Position numbers and translations under genes: made by a program. Below the pieces are notes generated by a model. The model was not told the DNA's origin, made no database searches, and saw nothing but the letters and a program-made list of their open reading frames with translations. 64,000 bases of DNA from the NCBI GenBank assembly GCA_036898135.1, contig CM072526.1, positions 6,984,224 to 7,048,223 of the forward strand. The letters are read 5' to 3'. The stretch comes from Oncomelania hupensis. Lineage: Eukaryota; Mollusca; Gastropoda; Littorinimorpha; Pomatiopsidae. This document shows positions 1 through 11,593 of the stretch, piece after piece. The first letter of the stretch is position 1. Each line of letters starts with the position of its first letter.

Positions 1-222
1 TCGTACGTATACGTGGTGCATTCTGGGGTCTCAAGCAGAAACACGAAGTAATATCATTGGGGAAGGAACTAGCTTCGATGCACAAAAGCAGTTTCTAGCC
101 AACATTGAAGATTCTATTAATTCGGCAGTAGATTTACCCGCGAGTATTAAAAGATATCAGGACACTTTAAAGTATGCTTGATCGAAAGTAGATTACGTAA
201 TAGGTTTAGGACTGTATATGTT
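1..222 (+). pseudogene. 3' end of Polinton 304-aa virion-type gene, copy 1
   Basis: This is the C-terminal part of the gene seen complete at 46049-46963. It carries an in-frame TGA at 179-181 where the other copy has AGA (Arg). The normal TAG stop next to the following ATG has become TAT at 215-217, so the frame would read into the 129-aa gene. Function is unknown. The upstream part is outside the window. Confidence 0.7.
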
Positions 223-607
223 GCCTTCAGACCTTCAGCTTAGAATAGGAACTATATCAAACTACAACAACAATATAGTGATTGCCGACCCTCAATTTCA
301 TATAGGCTACAATCCTACAATAAACACTTTGAATACAGCGAACACAACGAACACCGTGAATACAGTGAATACAGCGAATACAGTGAATACAGCGAATACG
401 GTATTTACTGCTAGGCCTAATAATGAACCTTTAAGTTCGCCACCTCTTCCAAGCCTACCAAGCTTGCCGAGCCTACCAAGCTTGCCGGACCTGCCAAGCC
501 TGCCAGGCCTGCCAGGCCTGCCGGTAATTGATCATGGGATTTCACGTCTAGCGCTTACAGGTGGTTTATTGTTTGCCGGGTTAATTGGGATTTACTATTT
601 TAAGTAA
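218..607 (+). CDS. Polinton 129-aa low-complexity protein with C-terminal membrane segment
   Basis: The ORF of 129 aa has three zones. Residues 1-35 are ordinary sequence. Residues about 36-62 are a Thr/Asn/Val repeat built on a TNTVNTAN unit. A Leu-Pro-rich tract of SLPSLPSLP type follows. The last 20 residues are hydrophobic (LTGGLLFAGLIGIYYF), consistent with a C-terminal membrane anchor. It starts immediately after the 304-aa gene, which suggests co-expression. The other copy at 46964 is frameshifted in the repeat zone, so this is the better copy. No function is known to me; a virion or membrane role is inference. Confidence 0.6.
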   Translation: MLPSDLQLRIGTISNYNNNIVIADPQFHIGYNPTINTLNTANTTNTVNTVNTANTVNTANTVFTARPNNEPLSSPPLPSLPSLPSLPSLPDLPSLPGLPGLPVIDHGISRLALTGGLLFAGLIGIYYFK

Positions 608-695
608 CCAGAGTAATATTATTATAAACAAAGACCACAGATGCTCAGACGCCCAAACCACAACTTTAGAAGCAGTATTAAATATCCATGAAAAT

Positions 696-3140
696 CCTAT
701 CCTATCCTATCCTGTCCCATAACCCGAAGGTCGTAGGGGCACCACAGATGATCGTTTAACCAGCATACTCCATCTTTCTCTGTCCTCAGCAGCCCTCATG
801 GCTTCGCTCAGTGTCAAACCAGTCCATTCTCGAATGTTGTCCTCCCACCTCTTTTTCGGTCTCCCCCTTCTTCTACCTCCTTGCACTGTGTCTTGCAGAA
901 TGGTCTTTGCAAGGCCTGATGATCTGGTGACGTGGCCAAACCATCGGAGTTTCCGTTTCTTCACCACTGTGAGCAGGTCATCGTGTTGTCCAATGGCTTG
1001 TGTGATGGTCTGTCGGACTTCGTCGTTGGTGATGTGTTGGGTATAGGAAATGCACAGAAGTCTTCTGTAGCACCTCATCTCCATGCTTTGTATTCTTCAT
1101 TGGAGATCTGCTGTGAGGGTCCATGCTTCGCAAGCATATAGGAAGATGGAGATGACCAGAGAGCGCAGCAGTCTTACTTTGGAATGTAGACTGATGGTTC
1201 TGTCTTTCCAAATGGGCTTCAACCTTGTCAGGGCAGCAGTTGTTTGTGCGATCCTGGAGAAGACTTCCTGTCGAGACCCATTGTCTGACACAATGGCTCC
1301 TAAATATTTGAAGCTGTGCACTGTGTTGAGGGATTGGCCTTGTACTTTGATGTCCGTGTTGATGCCATTGGTATTGTTGGTCATCATTTTGGTCTTCTCT
1401 GCACTTATTTCCATTCCATAAGCTCTGGAGGTGGTGTCAAGCCTCTGTACAAGCTGTTCAAGTTCTTGTTCCTCTCCAGCCAATCCATCAATATCATCCA
1501 CAAAACGAAGATTGGAGATTGCTCTGCCCCCTATGCTGACTGTGCCTTCGTGATCTGCAAGAGCATCTGACATGATGCGCTCTAGGAAGATGTTGAAGAG
1601 TGTTGGAGAAAGTAGGCATCCTTGACGCACACCGATTGTTGTTCTGAACCAGTTCCCGATGACGCTGTTATGGAGGACTGCACTGGTAGCCTTGTCATAC
1701 AGGCTTTTGATGACTTCTATAATTTTAGGGCTGATGTTGTACACTTTCATGGTTGCCCATAGAGCTGCATGCCAGACTCGGTCAAATGCCTTCTTGAAGT
1801 CTATGAACACATGATATAGATGTTGTTGGTGCTGTAGGTATTTCTCACAGATTATTCTGAGGTTGAAAATCTGTTCAGTGGTACTTCGCCCTGCCATGAA
1901 TCCTGCTTGTTCTTCAGCTATGATTTGTTCAGCTTGTGGTTTCAACCTGTTGAGTATTATTTTCAGGAGGACCTTGCTGGGATGGCTGATGAGGCTGATG
2001 GTGCGGTAATTTTCACACTCCTGAAGGTTACCTTTTTTGGGAAGAGTGATGACAAGCGACTGGGTCCATGGTGTAGGCCATTCCCCACTCTGCCAGATCT
2101 TGTTACAGATAATGGTGAGAGCATCAGTCATCGCTTCTCCTCCTGCTTGTAGCAGTTCCGCTGGTATGTTGTCCACTCCCGCTGACTTCCCTTTCTTCAG
2201 CGATTGCACTGCTGCCTCAACTTCTTCCCGGAGAATTGGGAGGATTTCTTTTTCTTCTCTGCTCTCGGGACATGCTAGAACTGATGGGTCTCCATTTGGT
2301 GTATGGTTGTAAAGGTCAGAGCAGTACTCTGTCCATCTGTCCAAGACTTCTTGTTCTTCCGTAAGGCATATGCCAGACTTGCTTTGGATAGTGGAGACTT
2401 TGGGCTGTTTAACACTTGTCAGCCGCTTCACAGTCTGGTAGGCCTTCTTGCTGTTGTTCTTGTTCAGATTGTTCTCTATTTCCTGGCATTGGTCTTCTAT
2501 CCAGTTCTCCTTTGCTGTGCGCATGCCTTTTCGGATGTCATTGTTGATTTTTCGGTAGACATCAGCTCCCTGTGAGGTGTTCTTTTTCTTTTTTAACTCT
2601 CTTCGTTTATCACACAGATCCAAAAGTTCAGGTGTGATCCACGGCTTCTTCTTTGGTCGGTGCTTGCCAAGGATCTCAGTGGCGGCATCTGTTACAGCTG
2701 AGTTGAAGGTATTGGTCATGGTGTTGACATCTACTTCTCCTGCCCCCAAAATAAGCAGTGGTGCAAAGTTCCCTCCAATTGTGGCCTGAAATATTTTTGC
2801 CACCTCCGGGTCTTGCAGTTTGTCCAGGTCGAACTTCAGCCTAGTGCACTTTGCTGTATTTACTCTCTTCAAATGGAGCCGGAAAGACATCATCACGAGA
2901 TCGTGGTCACTTCCAATGTCTGCTCCTGGAAAAGTGCGTGTCCTGCCAATGTTGATGCTTGATCTGAAGCGTTTCTTGACCATGATGTAGTCGATCTGGT
3001 TGTGATGTTCCCCGCCGGGACTGTGCCATGTCCATCGTCTGGATTTTTTGTGGAGACCAAGTGTGTTTGCCAGTACCAGATTGTTGTATCTGGCAAACTC
3101 CAATAGCCTCAGACCCCTGTCATTTGTCTCGTTGTTGCAG
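696..3140 (-). mobile_element. RTE-like LINE, 5'-truncated (copy A)
   Basis: On the minus strand the sequence encodes the end of an APE-type endonuclease (motif GSDHDLVMMSF) and a reverse transcriptase (DFKKAFDRVWH, GVRQGCLLSPTLF). The catalytic motif reads FVDD rather than the FADD of the copy at 59974. The 3' end is a short GGATA repeat. A perfect 12-bp target-site duplication, ATCCATGAAAAT, flanks it at 684-695 and 3141-3152. The frame is open to 1097 and then shifts into the C-terminal domain (1084-707, GRPKKRWEDNI). Its 5' end fuses in frame to the host gene, giving a fortuitous long chimeric ORF. Confidence 0.9.
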
Positions 3141-3852
3141 ATCCATGAAAATACAGAACCTAATATTCCTGGAAGTGCGTCTACAAGTTTGTCACCTAAG
3201 CGTTTCAATAAGTTAGCTATGTTTTGTAACGTCTTCTTAATCCAGTCTTTAACCGGACTACCGCCAGGTCCACCAGATCCGCCAGGTCCACTGATGCCTA
3301 CGGTTCTAGTCAGTGCTAAGACTAGAGTGCTTATTGTCATCCCAACAGCTGTAAGAATGCTAAATATTGTAACACCTTGCTCTCTGAACAGTGTTTGAAT
3401 TCTTTCTGCAAGTGTAGTGTCTTCGTGTAAAATTTTATGCACCGTTTCTTTTATTCTAGCGAAATTAGTTATTAATTTTTCTCTGTTTATGGATAAGGCT
3501 TCTAGCCTTGCCGCGCGTTCTGTGTAAAGGTCTGCGAGCCTCTTTTGGATCATCTGTTTTACCTCAATGCTTAAGTTCGCGTCATCAGCTTCTGCTAGTT
3601 TATTTTTTTGTTTTTCTATATGTTTGTCGAGCTCACCGAGCTTGGCTAAATTCATCATTGTCTCCCCTCTCACAGATTGTAAAGCTTTATCTAAGCCTTG
3701 AAGTTCACACAGTGGCAATAATAGTGGGTCATTGATAGTTTCCATAACCTGATCAATATTGGTGTCCTCATTTGTTTGTAAGGTTGTTAAGGTTGTTAAG
3801 GCATACAGGAGTTTCCGGTTGACGCCAACAGGTTGTACCAACCAGAGCTCTG

Positions 3853-6064
3853 TTGAATTTTGTGATTTTGCGGTGTTTACAGTGTTTTGTTGTGAGTTTT
3901 GTATTGTGTAATTGTTGTCTCATGGATCCTCAAGTAAGTGTAGCGTTGCTTTGCTTCTCTTTTTATGTTCGTTTGGTTACTCTATCTTTTTTTCGCTTCG
4001 TTCACAGTGCTTTCTTGCACTCACGTAGTCCGCCATCTTGTTCCGGCATCCCATCCACAAGCTACACACGCGATAAGCTACTGTCATTGAAGTCTACACG
4101 CACGAAGCTCGCTCCCGACCTTGTGTTCCGATTAAAAGAGTTCTCGATCGGCCGTCATTTGCCCAGAAAACGGACTAGTCGTGGAGGCAAACGCAAACAA
4201 AACATCTCGTCTATCCCTGTTGTCCTTACACACAGATCATCGCCTACGCTTTCCAACGCTGACCCCACGCTTCATGTTGCATCACACCAACAGGGTACCA
4301 CTAGGCCTGAGACCCATCGCTGTAATACAGACAATCTCATTCACATCAACCTCTCCCCTCAACCCCTATCTTCACACCTCGATAGCCATAGCCCTCTAGG
4401 CCTACGTATTGCATCATTCAATGCTCAATCACTAGGTCCCATTGAAAAACGTACCGCACTGCAAGAATTCATCTCACACAAGCAGACTGACATAATGTTC
4501 ATCCAAGAAACCTGGTTTCGGCAGACTGGCGACGAGGGTAAATGCTCTGATTTAACCCCTTCTGACTACTCTGTATGCTCGCTGCCTCGCTCAAATCGCG
4601 GAGGTGGCCTTGCTATCATTTACAGAAACAGTCTGTCCCGTCACCTTGGCTTCATTACAGACTTCGCTTTCACCCACTCGTCCTTTGAAGTTGTTCAACT
4701 TAGCCTGTCCGTTCCACAGCAGAACATTCACTTCATATGCATATATCGCACCTTTCCAAGCAAGAAAAATAAATTAACTGATGCAATTTTCCACCAAGAA
4801 TTTCCAGTCCTGCTTGAGTATTGCAACACACTGTCAGGAACATACATAGTTTTAGGAGACATTAACTTTCACTTTGACCAACCCCAGCAACCTTCCACCG
4901 CAAAGATGATTGAACTTTTAGATCAGTTTAGTCTTTCTCAGTCAGTCACAGAACCCACCCACAGCCGTGGTCACATCATAAATTGGGTTATGCATAGGCC
5001 CCAGGATAATGTTGTTAGATCAACTTCAGTCACCCAGGAATTAACATCTGACCATTTCTGTGTCATGTGCGAACTAAGCGTCGCAGCCCCCCCTCCCCCC
5101 CCCCCCATGTTCAGGAAGGCTCGCAGCCTGCGCACCATGGATAGGGATGCTTTCAAGCAAGACCTTACCGCTAAAGTGACCCCAGAACTGTGCCCCACTG
5201 TGGATCAGCTGAATAGTACACTTCAGGCGGTGCTTGATCCGCACGCTCCCGTGGCCCAGAAAAAGGTCAAGGCAACTCGCTCAGCACCCTGGTACGAGTC
5301 TATTACGGACGAGCTCTCTGAGGCGAAGAAACACCGACGCAAAGCTGAGAAAAAGTGGCTCAAATCGGGTTTAGAAGTCAGCAAGCAGATTTTCACCGCT
5401 GCAAAAAAACGGGTCACCAAAATAGTCCAGACTGCCAAAACCCGGTACTTTAGCGACAGAATTAGCAGCAGTGAAACTTGTAAACAGTTGTTTGACATCT
5501 GCAATCAGCTAAGGGGTAAGAGCAATGCAACATCACTCCCATCCACACATCCAGCATGTCAGCTCCCAGATGTATTTTGCAACTATTTCACACAGAAAGT
5601 GGCTGACATAAGGGCCGCTCTTGATAGCCATGAGATCCCACTCACTAACCCATTCTCACCTTCCCTCACCACCGCAAAGATGGAAGTTTTTCAACCAGTA
5701 ACAGAGCAAGAGGTCAAGAAAGTCATCTTAAGCTCAAAACCAACATCTTGCTCTCTCGACCCCATTCCTACCCCCATGTTGATAGAGAATCTTGACCCTC
5801 TACTCCCGACCATTACCCACATTATCAACGAGAGTCTGTTCTCTGGTGTTGTTCCGTCTGTGCTCAAAGCGGCTGTCATCAAACCCCTCCTTAAAAAGCC
5901 AAGTTTAGACAAAAATAATCTAAAGAACTATAGACCTGTTTCAAACCTCTCCTTCCTGTCCAAAGTCATAGAAAAAATTGTTCTCAAACAACTGTTTGCC
6001 TACCTATATGATAACGCTTTACTTTGCCCCAACCAGTCTGCCTACCGACCATTCCACAGCACTG
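3853..6064 (+). pseudogene. CR1/L2 LINE ORF2, endonuclease and N-terminal RT part
   Basis: This is an open frame from 3853 to the nested insertion at 6065. Residues about 1-75 are hydrophobic and then basic. The N-terminal APE-type endonuclease begins at the IASFNAQSLGP motif (about residue 188), with IMFIQETWF and a TSDH catalytic histidine motif. The RT begins with SCSLDPIPTPML and KNYRPVSNLSFLSKVIEK. A poly-C run at about 5089-5106 encodes a proline stretch. The gene continues at 7792 after the insertion. The protein would copy LINE RNA at a nicked genomic target. Confidence 0.85.
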
Positions 6065-6964
6065 GCGAACTTGTTTTTTCCAACCTAGTTCCAGTCATTC
6101 GCCGAAAAAGGCAATTACCGAAGTCGAACGAAGCTCTCCGAGTCGAACGAAGCTCTCCGAGTCGAGCGAAGCTATCCGATGTTTTACGAACGAATGCTGG
6201 CAGGACTACGTGAAACCACAGGCTGGGAAGTCTCGTCTTTCGTAGGCCTCAATTACATACTATACTACGTACGTATGTAGGAGGCCCACGAGTTTAAAAG
6301 ACTTCAGAGCCTGTGGTGAAACATCCGTGCATAAAAATAGCCGCTGTTGCTTCTAGATCTAATTCTATTTCGATCTGCACAGCTTCAAGTTGTAAGTCAA
6401 GTCGAGATTCGCATTTTGAAGCAGTTAGTATTATTATTATTTTATGATGATTAATATACTGACACAATTAGTAATAAAGAGTAAAAGTACTACATAACAC
6501 ATAATGTACACATACAACGATTTTACATCTATATCAACATTAAAACCATGACAAAACTTCAAAGCGCTATGGATACGTTGATGTCCCTTCAGCACAACAA
6601 GGCAAAGCAAGTTTATAATGGTCTCAAACAACAGTGACATTTTTATTGCAAGCACCACAGCAATTATTTATTTAACTAATATTATTCTTTTTAACTGATA
6701 CAGTAAATTTGTTATATGTATTTCAATGATATGTATTTTAATGAGAAACACGTATAAAAAAAATGTTGCGTGGCAGGCGGAAATTTCCATAAATCATCTG
6801 AAAACTTTGGTAAATCGATAAGAAATAATAACCAGTAACACCATCTGAATATTTCGGGTTACACCCAACTTCAGCAAAAACAAACAAAACGTCACTGACC
6901 ATATTTACACCATTGAGCACGCACAGCAGCACACTATTCTTTTTTTTCTTTTTTTTTAAAGCAG

Positions 6965-6965
<1 letters not shown>

Positions 6966-7028
<63 letters not shown>

Positions 7029-7094
7029 TATTATTATTATTATTGTTATTATTATTATTATAGCAAACTAATAATAATAATAATAATAATAATA
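6966..7094. repeat. (AAT)n/(ATT)n microsatellite
   Basis: A long AAT run flips to ATT near 7028 and back to AAT near 7070, so the array can fold on itself. It lies inside the TIR element at 6065-7781. Confidence 0.9.
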
Positions 7095-7131
7095 AAACAA
7101 ATAAATTAATTAAAGATATAACTAAAAAAAT

Positions 7132-7132
7132 A

Positions 7133-7179
<47 letters not shown>

Positions 7180-7180
7180 G
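7132..7180. repeat. (ACT)n microsatellite
   Basis: An uninterrupted run of ACT units inside the TIR element at 6065-7781. Confidence 0.9.
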
Positions 7181-7781
7181 CAAAGTTGTGGTCTTGATTT
7201 TGTGGTCCTGATTCGGCACTTTGCAGTCCGCTGGACCCTGTAAGCAATGAATAACTAACTAACTATTAATTTAACTCTGATCTCGAGTTATTTTAAAAAA
7301 ATTCGCTTAGCCTACTCGTCCTTCTCCGGAAATTTAACGATTCAAATATTATAAAGTATAGGCCTAAATATTATTAATTAGAATAGATATAGTTTAAACA
7401 TTTATTTACGTATAAAACAAACAATACAGGTCTAATAATTATATTCAGCTAGTGAGCTTCTTCGCTGCGCGAAGACTTACTTATAATATATAATGTAGAT
7501 TAAACCTATGCTATTATTAGACTACTGCTGAGAACTAACAAAATGCAAATCAAGGAACGCAACTATTAAATATGGTCGATAATAACAAAGTATACCGTTG
7601 CGAAATGCTAATCTGTGTAAATCGAACAGAATAAGAAGCAACAGCGATCATTTTTAATGTCAACTAGTCGTAGTCATGCAAGGATCATTTCGTAACACAT
7701 ACACATCGGAGAGCTTCGTTCGACTTCGGTGATTGCCTTTTTGGGCGAATGACTGGAACTAGGTTGGAAAAAACAAGTTTG

Positions 7782-9000
7782 CACAGCACTGAGACAGCCC
7801 TCCTAAAGGTAACCAATGATCTGTTGCTCGCCTTAGATAATGGCAACGTCTCCGTTCTCACCTTATTAGACCTCTCAGCCGCCTTTGACACAGTCGACCA
7901 TCACATTCTCTTTAACACTCTTCAACACTATTTTGGAATCTCTGGCTCGGTCCTGGCTTGGTTCCACTCATATCTTTCTGACAGATCACAAGCAGTCACT
8001 GTCGATGGCTGTTTCTCCAGCACAGCAGACTTGGTGTGCGGCGTGCCTCAGGGTTCCGTTTTAGGGCCGGTGTTATTCACTCTGTACACCAAGCCACTGC
8101 TTCTCCTGCTTAGAAAGCATGCTGTTGAGAGTCAGTCATTTGCAGACGACACACAACTGTATAAATCCACCGCCCCCTCTCTCATTAATTCCACTGTTCA
8201 GACTTTGGAGAACTGCATCACAGACATTAAATCATGGATGACACTCAACAAGCTTAAGCTTAATGACGATAAAACCGAAGCCCTCCTCATTCACAAGCAC
8301 AACACCTCCTCCTCACTCTCGCCTCTCCCAACATCGCTTACAGTAGGGACAACAAACACTCAGTTCTCATCCTCTGCAAGAAATCTTGGCTACATTCTCT
8401 CCGATGACCTGTCCCTCAACAACCACATCTCCAACGTCTGTCGCTCTGCATACACGGCCATACGCCAAATCAGCTCCTTTCGCCACTATCTTACAGTCCC
8501 GGCCACCAAAACCCTAGTCTGCGCTCTCGTCCTCTCTCGTCTTGACTATTGCAACTCTCTCCTTGTTGGCTCCCCGAAACACATCATTGACAAACTACAA
8601 AAGGTTCAGAACTCAGCAGCTAGACTAGTATTCTGAGCAAAGAAACGTGATCACATCACACCTCTACTACATTCCCTTCACTGGCTTCCTGTGCAAGCAC
8701 GCATAGCGTACAAACTCTGTTCTCTGTCACAACTTCTTCACAGATTCTTGTCCTTCCTACCTTGCTGATCTACTGTCTGTCTACTCCCCTTCACGCACTT
8801 TAAGATCATCTGCTGACACTCGCACACTCAAGGTTCCCGTCACCCGCACTAAGACATACGGCCAACGTGCATTCGCCTACTCCGCACCTAAGCAGTGGAA
8901 TTCCCTTCCCTCCCACATCCGCAACATACAATCAACACAAGCATTCAAAAGGCCCTCAAAACCCACCTCTTCAAACTGCTTTATTCAGACTGATTTGTGT
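7782..9000 (+). pseudogene. CR1/L2 LINE ORF2, RT catalytic and C-terminal part
   Basis: This continues the RT after the nested element. Motifs seen are LLDLSAAFDTVDH, CGVPQGSVLGPVLF and the catalytic FADDTQLY. A TGA at 8634-8636 interrupts the frame right after a conserved AARLVF sequence; the related LINE at 11594 has an Arg codon there. Downstream frames still resemble the C-terminal region but contain further indels. The copy is inactive. Confidence 0.85.
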
Positions 9001-9911
9001 CCTGCTGCCATTCTCTCATCTCTTGTCTATGTCTGATCCGTAAGTGTATACACGGCTGTAAATATTTATACTGTTTTCCTTCCTGGGCCTAACCGGGTAC
9101 ATAAATAGCTGTGAATAGGTTTTTGCTATTCTACTTTCTGTCTTTTTTGTCATTTGTGTACATAGTTGTAAATAGTATATTTTTGTCTTTTTTGTAATTT
9201 ATGTACATAATTGTAAATAGTCTGTACCTTTACTGTCCCGTCTTTTGGTGTATTGTAGCAAAAGTGATGTTTCATCGAGTGCATGTATTTATATGTTATG
9301 ACTATGTAAAGCGTGGTGAGTCTGGTCATAGACTGGAGTACCCGCTATATAAAAATCCGTTATTATTATTATATTAACTCTTTATTTACTTGTAACGCAG
9401 AGCTAGTTAAGTCAGTTATGTCAGTTAAGTCTTGTAGTTCTATTTCTGAATTTGGTAAGGATGCATCTATTCGTTGAAGTGAAGCTACTGCTTGGCTATG
9501 CAACGCCTGCGATGCTCTGTTATCAGAAAGCCCCAATGATCGTATTACAGTCACTGGGAGTTTAGTTTTCAAAGTAGACCACGCATAAAATATATCAGGA
9601 TTCTTTGACATAGTTAACTGTACTCTAACTTTTTTACCGGATACAATAGTGTTTATAAACAAGTGATTATTTTTGTCTAGTTCGAAGTCGCTGGGACTAA
9701 CATAGTCCGGTAACTCGTGCCCGATGTAATTGTAAAATTTATTGATTTTTCTGGCTTTTTGGGTTTCAGTTACTTGACGTAATTCTTCTCCTATACTTGG
9801 TCTTGTTTGGCTCATGTCGTCTCCCACCATTGAAAGCAGTGTAACGTCGTGGTCTTCATTAGGTAAATCGGGTTTAAACACTTCATCCGGAGCTTCACCG
9901 CCTTCTGCCAT

Positions 9912-9944
9912 TTTAAATATATATATTTTTTTATCGCATTAAAA
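9912..9944. promoter_or_regulatory. 33-bp divergent intergenic region between the 426-aa and capsid genes (copy 1)
   Basis: An AT-only stretch (TTTAAATATATATATTTTTT type) separates two divergent start codons. The same arrangement occurs at 48570-48600. It must hold both promoters if each gene has its own. The capsid start reads TTAAAAATG. Confidence 0.45.
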
Positions 9945-11222
9945 ATGCAAAGCTACGGAAACTTGTTAGACCCTACACGTCGATTGAGGACGCCTTTAGG
10001 CATCAAAGGTGAGAAAAGCACAATAATTATTACAAACAATCCAAGCAGCATAGAGCCTAATCAGCTACTAACCATAAGATTTCCAAATTTAGGTCCTGAT
10101 GATGTAATAGTTCCAGGCAGTCCTAAATTGGGATTTAAAATTAGTCTGGATTCTGACGAAGATCCTAACAGAACTATAGTCAACAATCTAGGTAGAGCTA
10201 TAATTAAAAGAATGGTTATTAAACTTGATGGGCGAGAAATCCAAAGTATCGATGACGCCGGCGTTTTGTTTTGTTACATGGATCTGTGGCTGAGTAAATA
10301 TGAAAGGGAAGATTTAGTTGGTCAGGGGATTCAAGCCGCCAATGTGGCCAAACTTCGAATCAAAGCTGGCGATGCTGTCAGTTCTAACAAAGGTGACAAT
10401 GCATTAGCTGCTGTATACAAAAACAGGTTTTATTTTCCACTCGATTTTGAACTGCTACACAGTCATCTGCCATTTCATCAAGGTTCATTTAACGACAGGC
10501 TGTCTTACGAAATTATTTTTAATGATTATTCTCAAGTAGTTATTAGCTCTGACAATGACGCTAGCTATACAATTACTGACATCACGCTTGAATATGAAGT
10601 GGTCACTCACGCTGAACTCAGTAGGATGATCAGGGGCCAATATGACAAACTAGCAATTTATTATGATAGGATCGTTCGCTACAGACAATTTAATAAAGAT
10701 TTATTAGATGCACTCTGGACTATCAACATAAATTCACCTGCTCGAAGTTTTAAAGGTGTGATGTTGTTGTTTGTGAAAGAATCTAATTATAATCGTGACA
10801 GCGAAAATTTTATCAATCCTAATATTTCAAAAGCGTCTGTTGTGATTGAAGGTAAGCCTAATCAATTATTCGTGAATGGAATGATGGGATTTCAACAGTT
10901 TGATGAGATTAGGAAAATCTTGGGTGGAGGTCGTTTAAGGACTGACACTGTTGACTTGATTTCAAAGGATCTTCATTTGCATGACACAAGACTGCAAGAT
11001 TATCTCGTGAATAAGTTTGCGTTGTGGTTAGACTTTCGAACCATACCCACCAACGAACTTCATGGATCTGGAAGAAGAATTGAAAACGGAACAGATGGTA
11101 TAACAATTGAATTGCATAGGGAAGCAAATGCTAGGTCAGAAGCAGTTACAGTATACATGTATATTATTATGGACGCTCAGCTAAACATTGAAAATGGAAG
11201 ATTAAAAGATTTAGTATATTAA
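9945..11222 (+). CDS. MCP: Probable double-jelly-roll major capsid protein, Polinton copy 1
   Basis: A 425-aa intact ORF, differing from the copy at 48601-49878 by about 13 residues (counted by eye, roughly 97% identity). Size and beta-rich composition fit a double jelly-roll hexon. The C-terminus VYMYIIMDAQLNIENG and the RFYFPLDFELL segment resemble capsid proteins reported for Polinton/adintovirus elements; this is recognition by family memory, not a search. It lies between the divergent 426-aa gene and the packaging ATPase, which starts 3 bp after its stop. That capsid-ATPase pairing is typical of the group and supports the call. Confidence 0.65.
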   Translation: MQSYGNLLDPTRRLRTPLGIKGEKSTIIITNNPSSIEPNQLLTIRFPNLGPDDVIVPGSPKLGFKISLDSDEDPNRTIVNNLGRAIIKRMVIKLDGREIQSIDDAGVLFCYMDLWLSKYEREDLVGQGIQAANVAKLRIKAGDAVSSNKGDNALAAVYKNRFYFPLDFELLHSHLPFHQGSFNDRLSYEIIFNDYSQVVISSDNDASYTITDITLEYEVVTHAELSRMIRGQYDKLAIYYDRIVRYRQFNKDLLDALWTININSPARSFKGVMLLFVKESNYNRDSENFINPNISKASVVIEGKPNQLFVNGMMGFQQFDEIRKILGGGRLRTDTVDLISKDLHLHDTRLQDYLVNKFALWLDFRTIPTNELHGSGRRIENGTDGITIELHREANARSEAVTVYMYIIMDAQLNIENGRLKDLVY

Positions 11223-11593
11223 AAAATGACGTCCTTGTTATGTCGTGATCCTCATTGCCGAATGATTGTTGGCATGACGTCATGCGGAAAGACCGTCTTT
11301 GTTTTGGATTTGTTAGAAAAATATTACGCAGGACACTTTGATTATGCCCCACTGTTCGATATAATAAAACGTACTTAGAAAGGTCATTTATCTGGACAGA
11401 TGAAAATATCTTTGTTGTTAATCCCAATGGCAAGCTCACTGAGTATTTAACCTATTTTTATAACCTGTTTGAAAATGAGGGTAATATATTATTTCTAATC
11501 GATGATTGCAGTGCAGAAAAAGATATTGTATTAAAACGGAACATATTGAGCAAGCTAGCTTTCAGCGGCCGTCATGTGGGAATAAATGTGTGG

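Larger units (their letters stand above)
6065..7781. mobile_element. Non-autonomous TIR DNA transposon with 10-bp TSD (MULE-like)
   Basis: Inverted repeats of about 75 bp bound it: the left end starts GCGAACTTGTTTTTTCC and the right end, reverse-complemented, starts CAAACTTGTTTTTTCC. A perfect 10-bp duplication, CACAGCACTG, lies at 6055-6064 and 7782-7791. Removing the element and one duplicate restores the RT reading frame around the conserved HST motif. Inside the left TIR a 19-20-bp unit (GAACGAAGCTCTCCGAGTC) is tandemly repeated. No transposase ORF is seen; the interior is AT-rich with AAT and ACT microsatellites. A 9-10-bp duplication with long TIRs is typical of Mutator-like elements; the assignment is inference. 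Confidence 0.8.
3794..9374 (+). mobile_element. CR1/L2-group LINE with nested TIR element
   Basis: The sequence departs from the Polinton gene at about 3794 and returns at about 9374. It encodes a CR1/L2-type ORF2 and ends in a TTATTATTATTAT tail. At most TTAA could be a target duplication. A 1717-bp TIR element is inserted at 6065-7781. Length without that insertion is about 3.85 kb, so it may be near full length. It lies in the opposite sense to the gene it disrupts. Confidence 0.85.
581..9911 (-). pseudogene. Polinton 426-aa coiled-coil/membrane protein gene, copy 1, split by two LINEs
   Basis: The gene reads on the minus strand from ATG at 9911. The N-terminal 180 codons are at 9375-9911, the middle at 3141-3793 and the last part at 581-683. 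Each junction matches a continuous stretch of the intact copy at 47289-48569. The two gaps are a CR1/L2 LINE (about 3794-9374) and an RTE LINE (696-3140). The start lies 33 bp from the divergent capsid gene start at 9945. Confidence 0.85.

Noticed and set aside
798..2789. Plus-strand frames of 60-110 codons across the RTE LINE copies (also 14283-16873, and minus-strand frames in 60284-62275)
   Set aside because: They are shadows opposite the RT coding strand; the RT frame explains the lack of stops.
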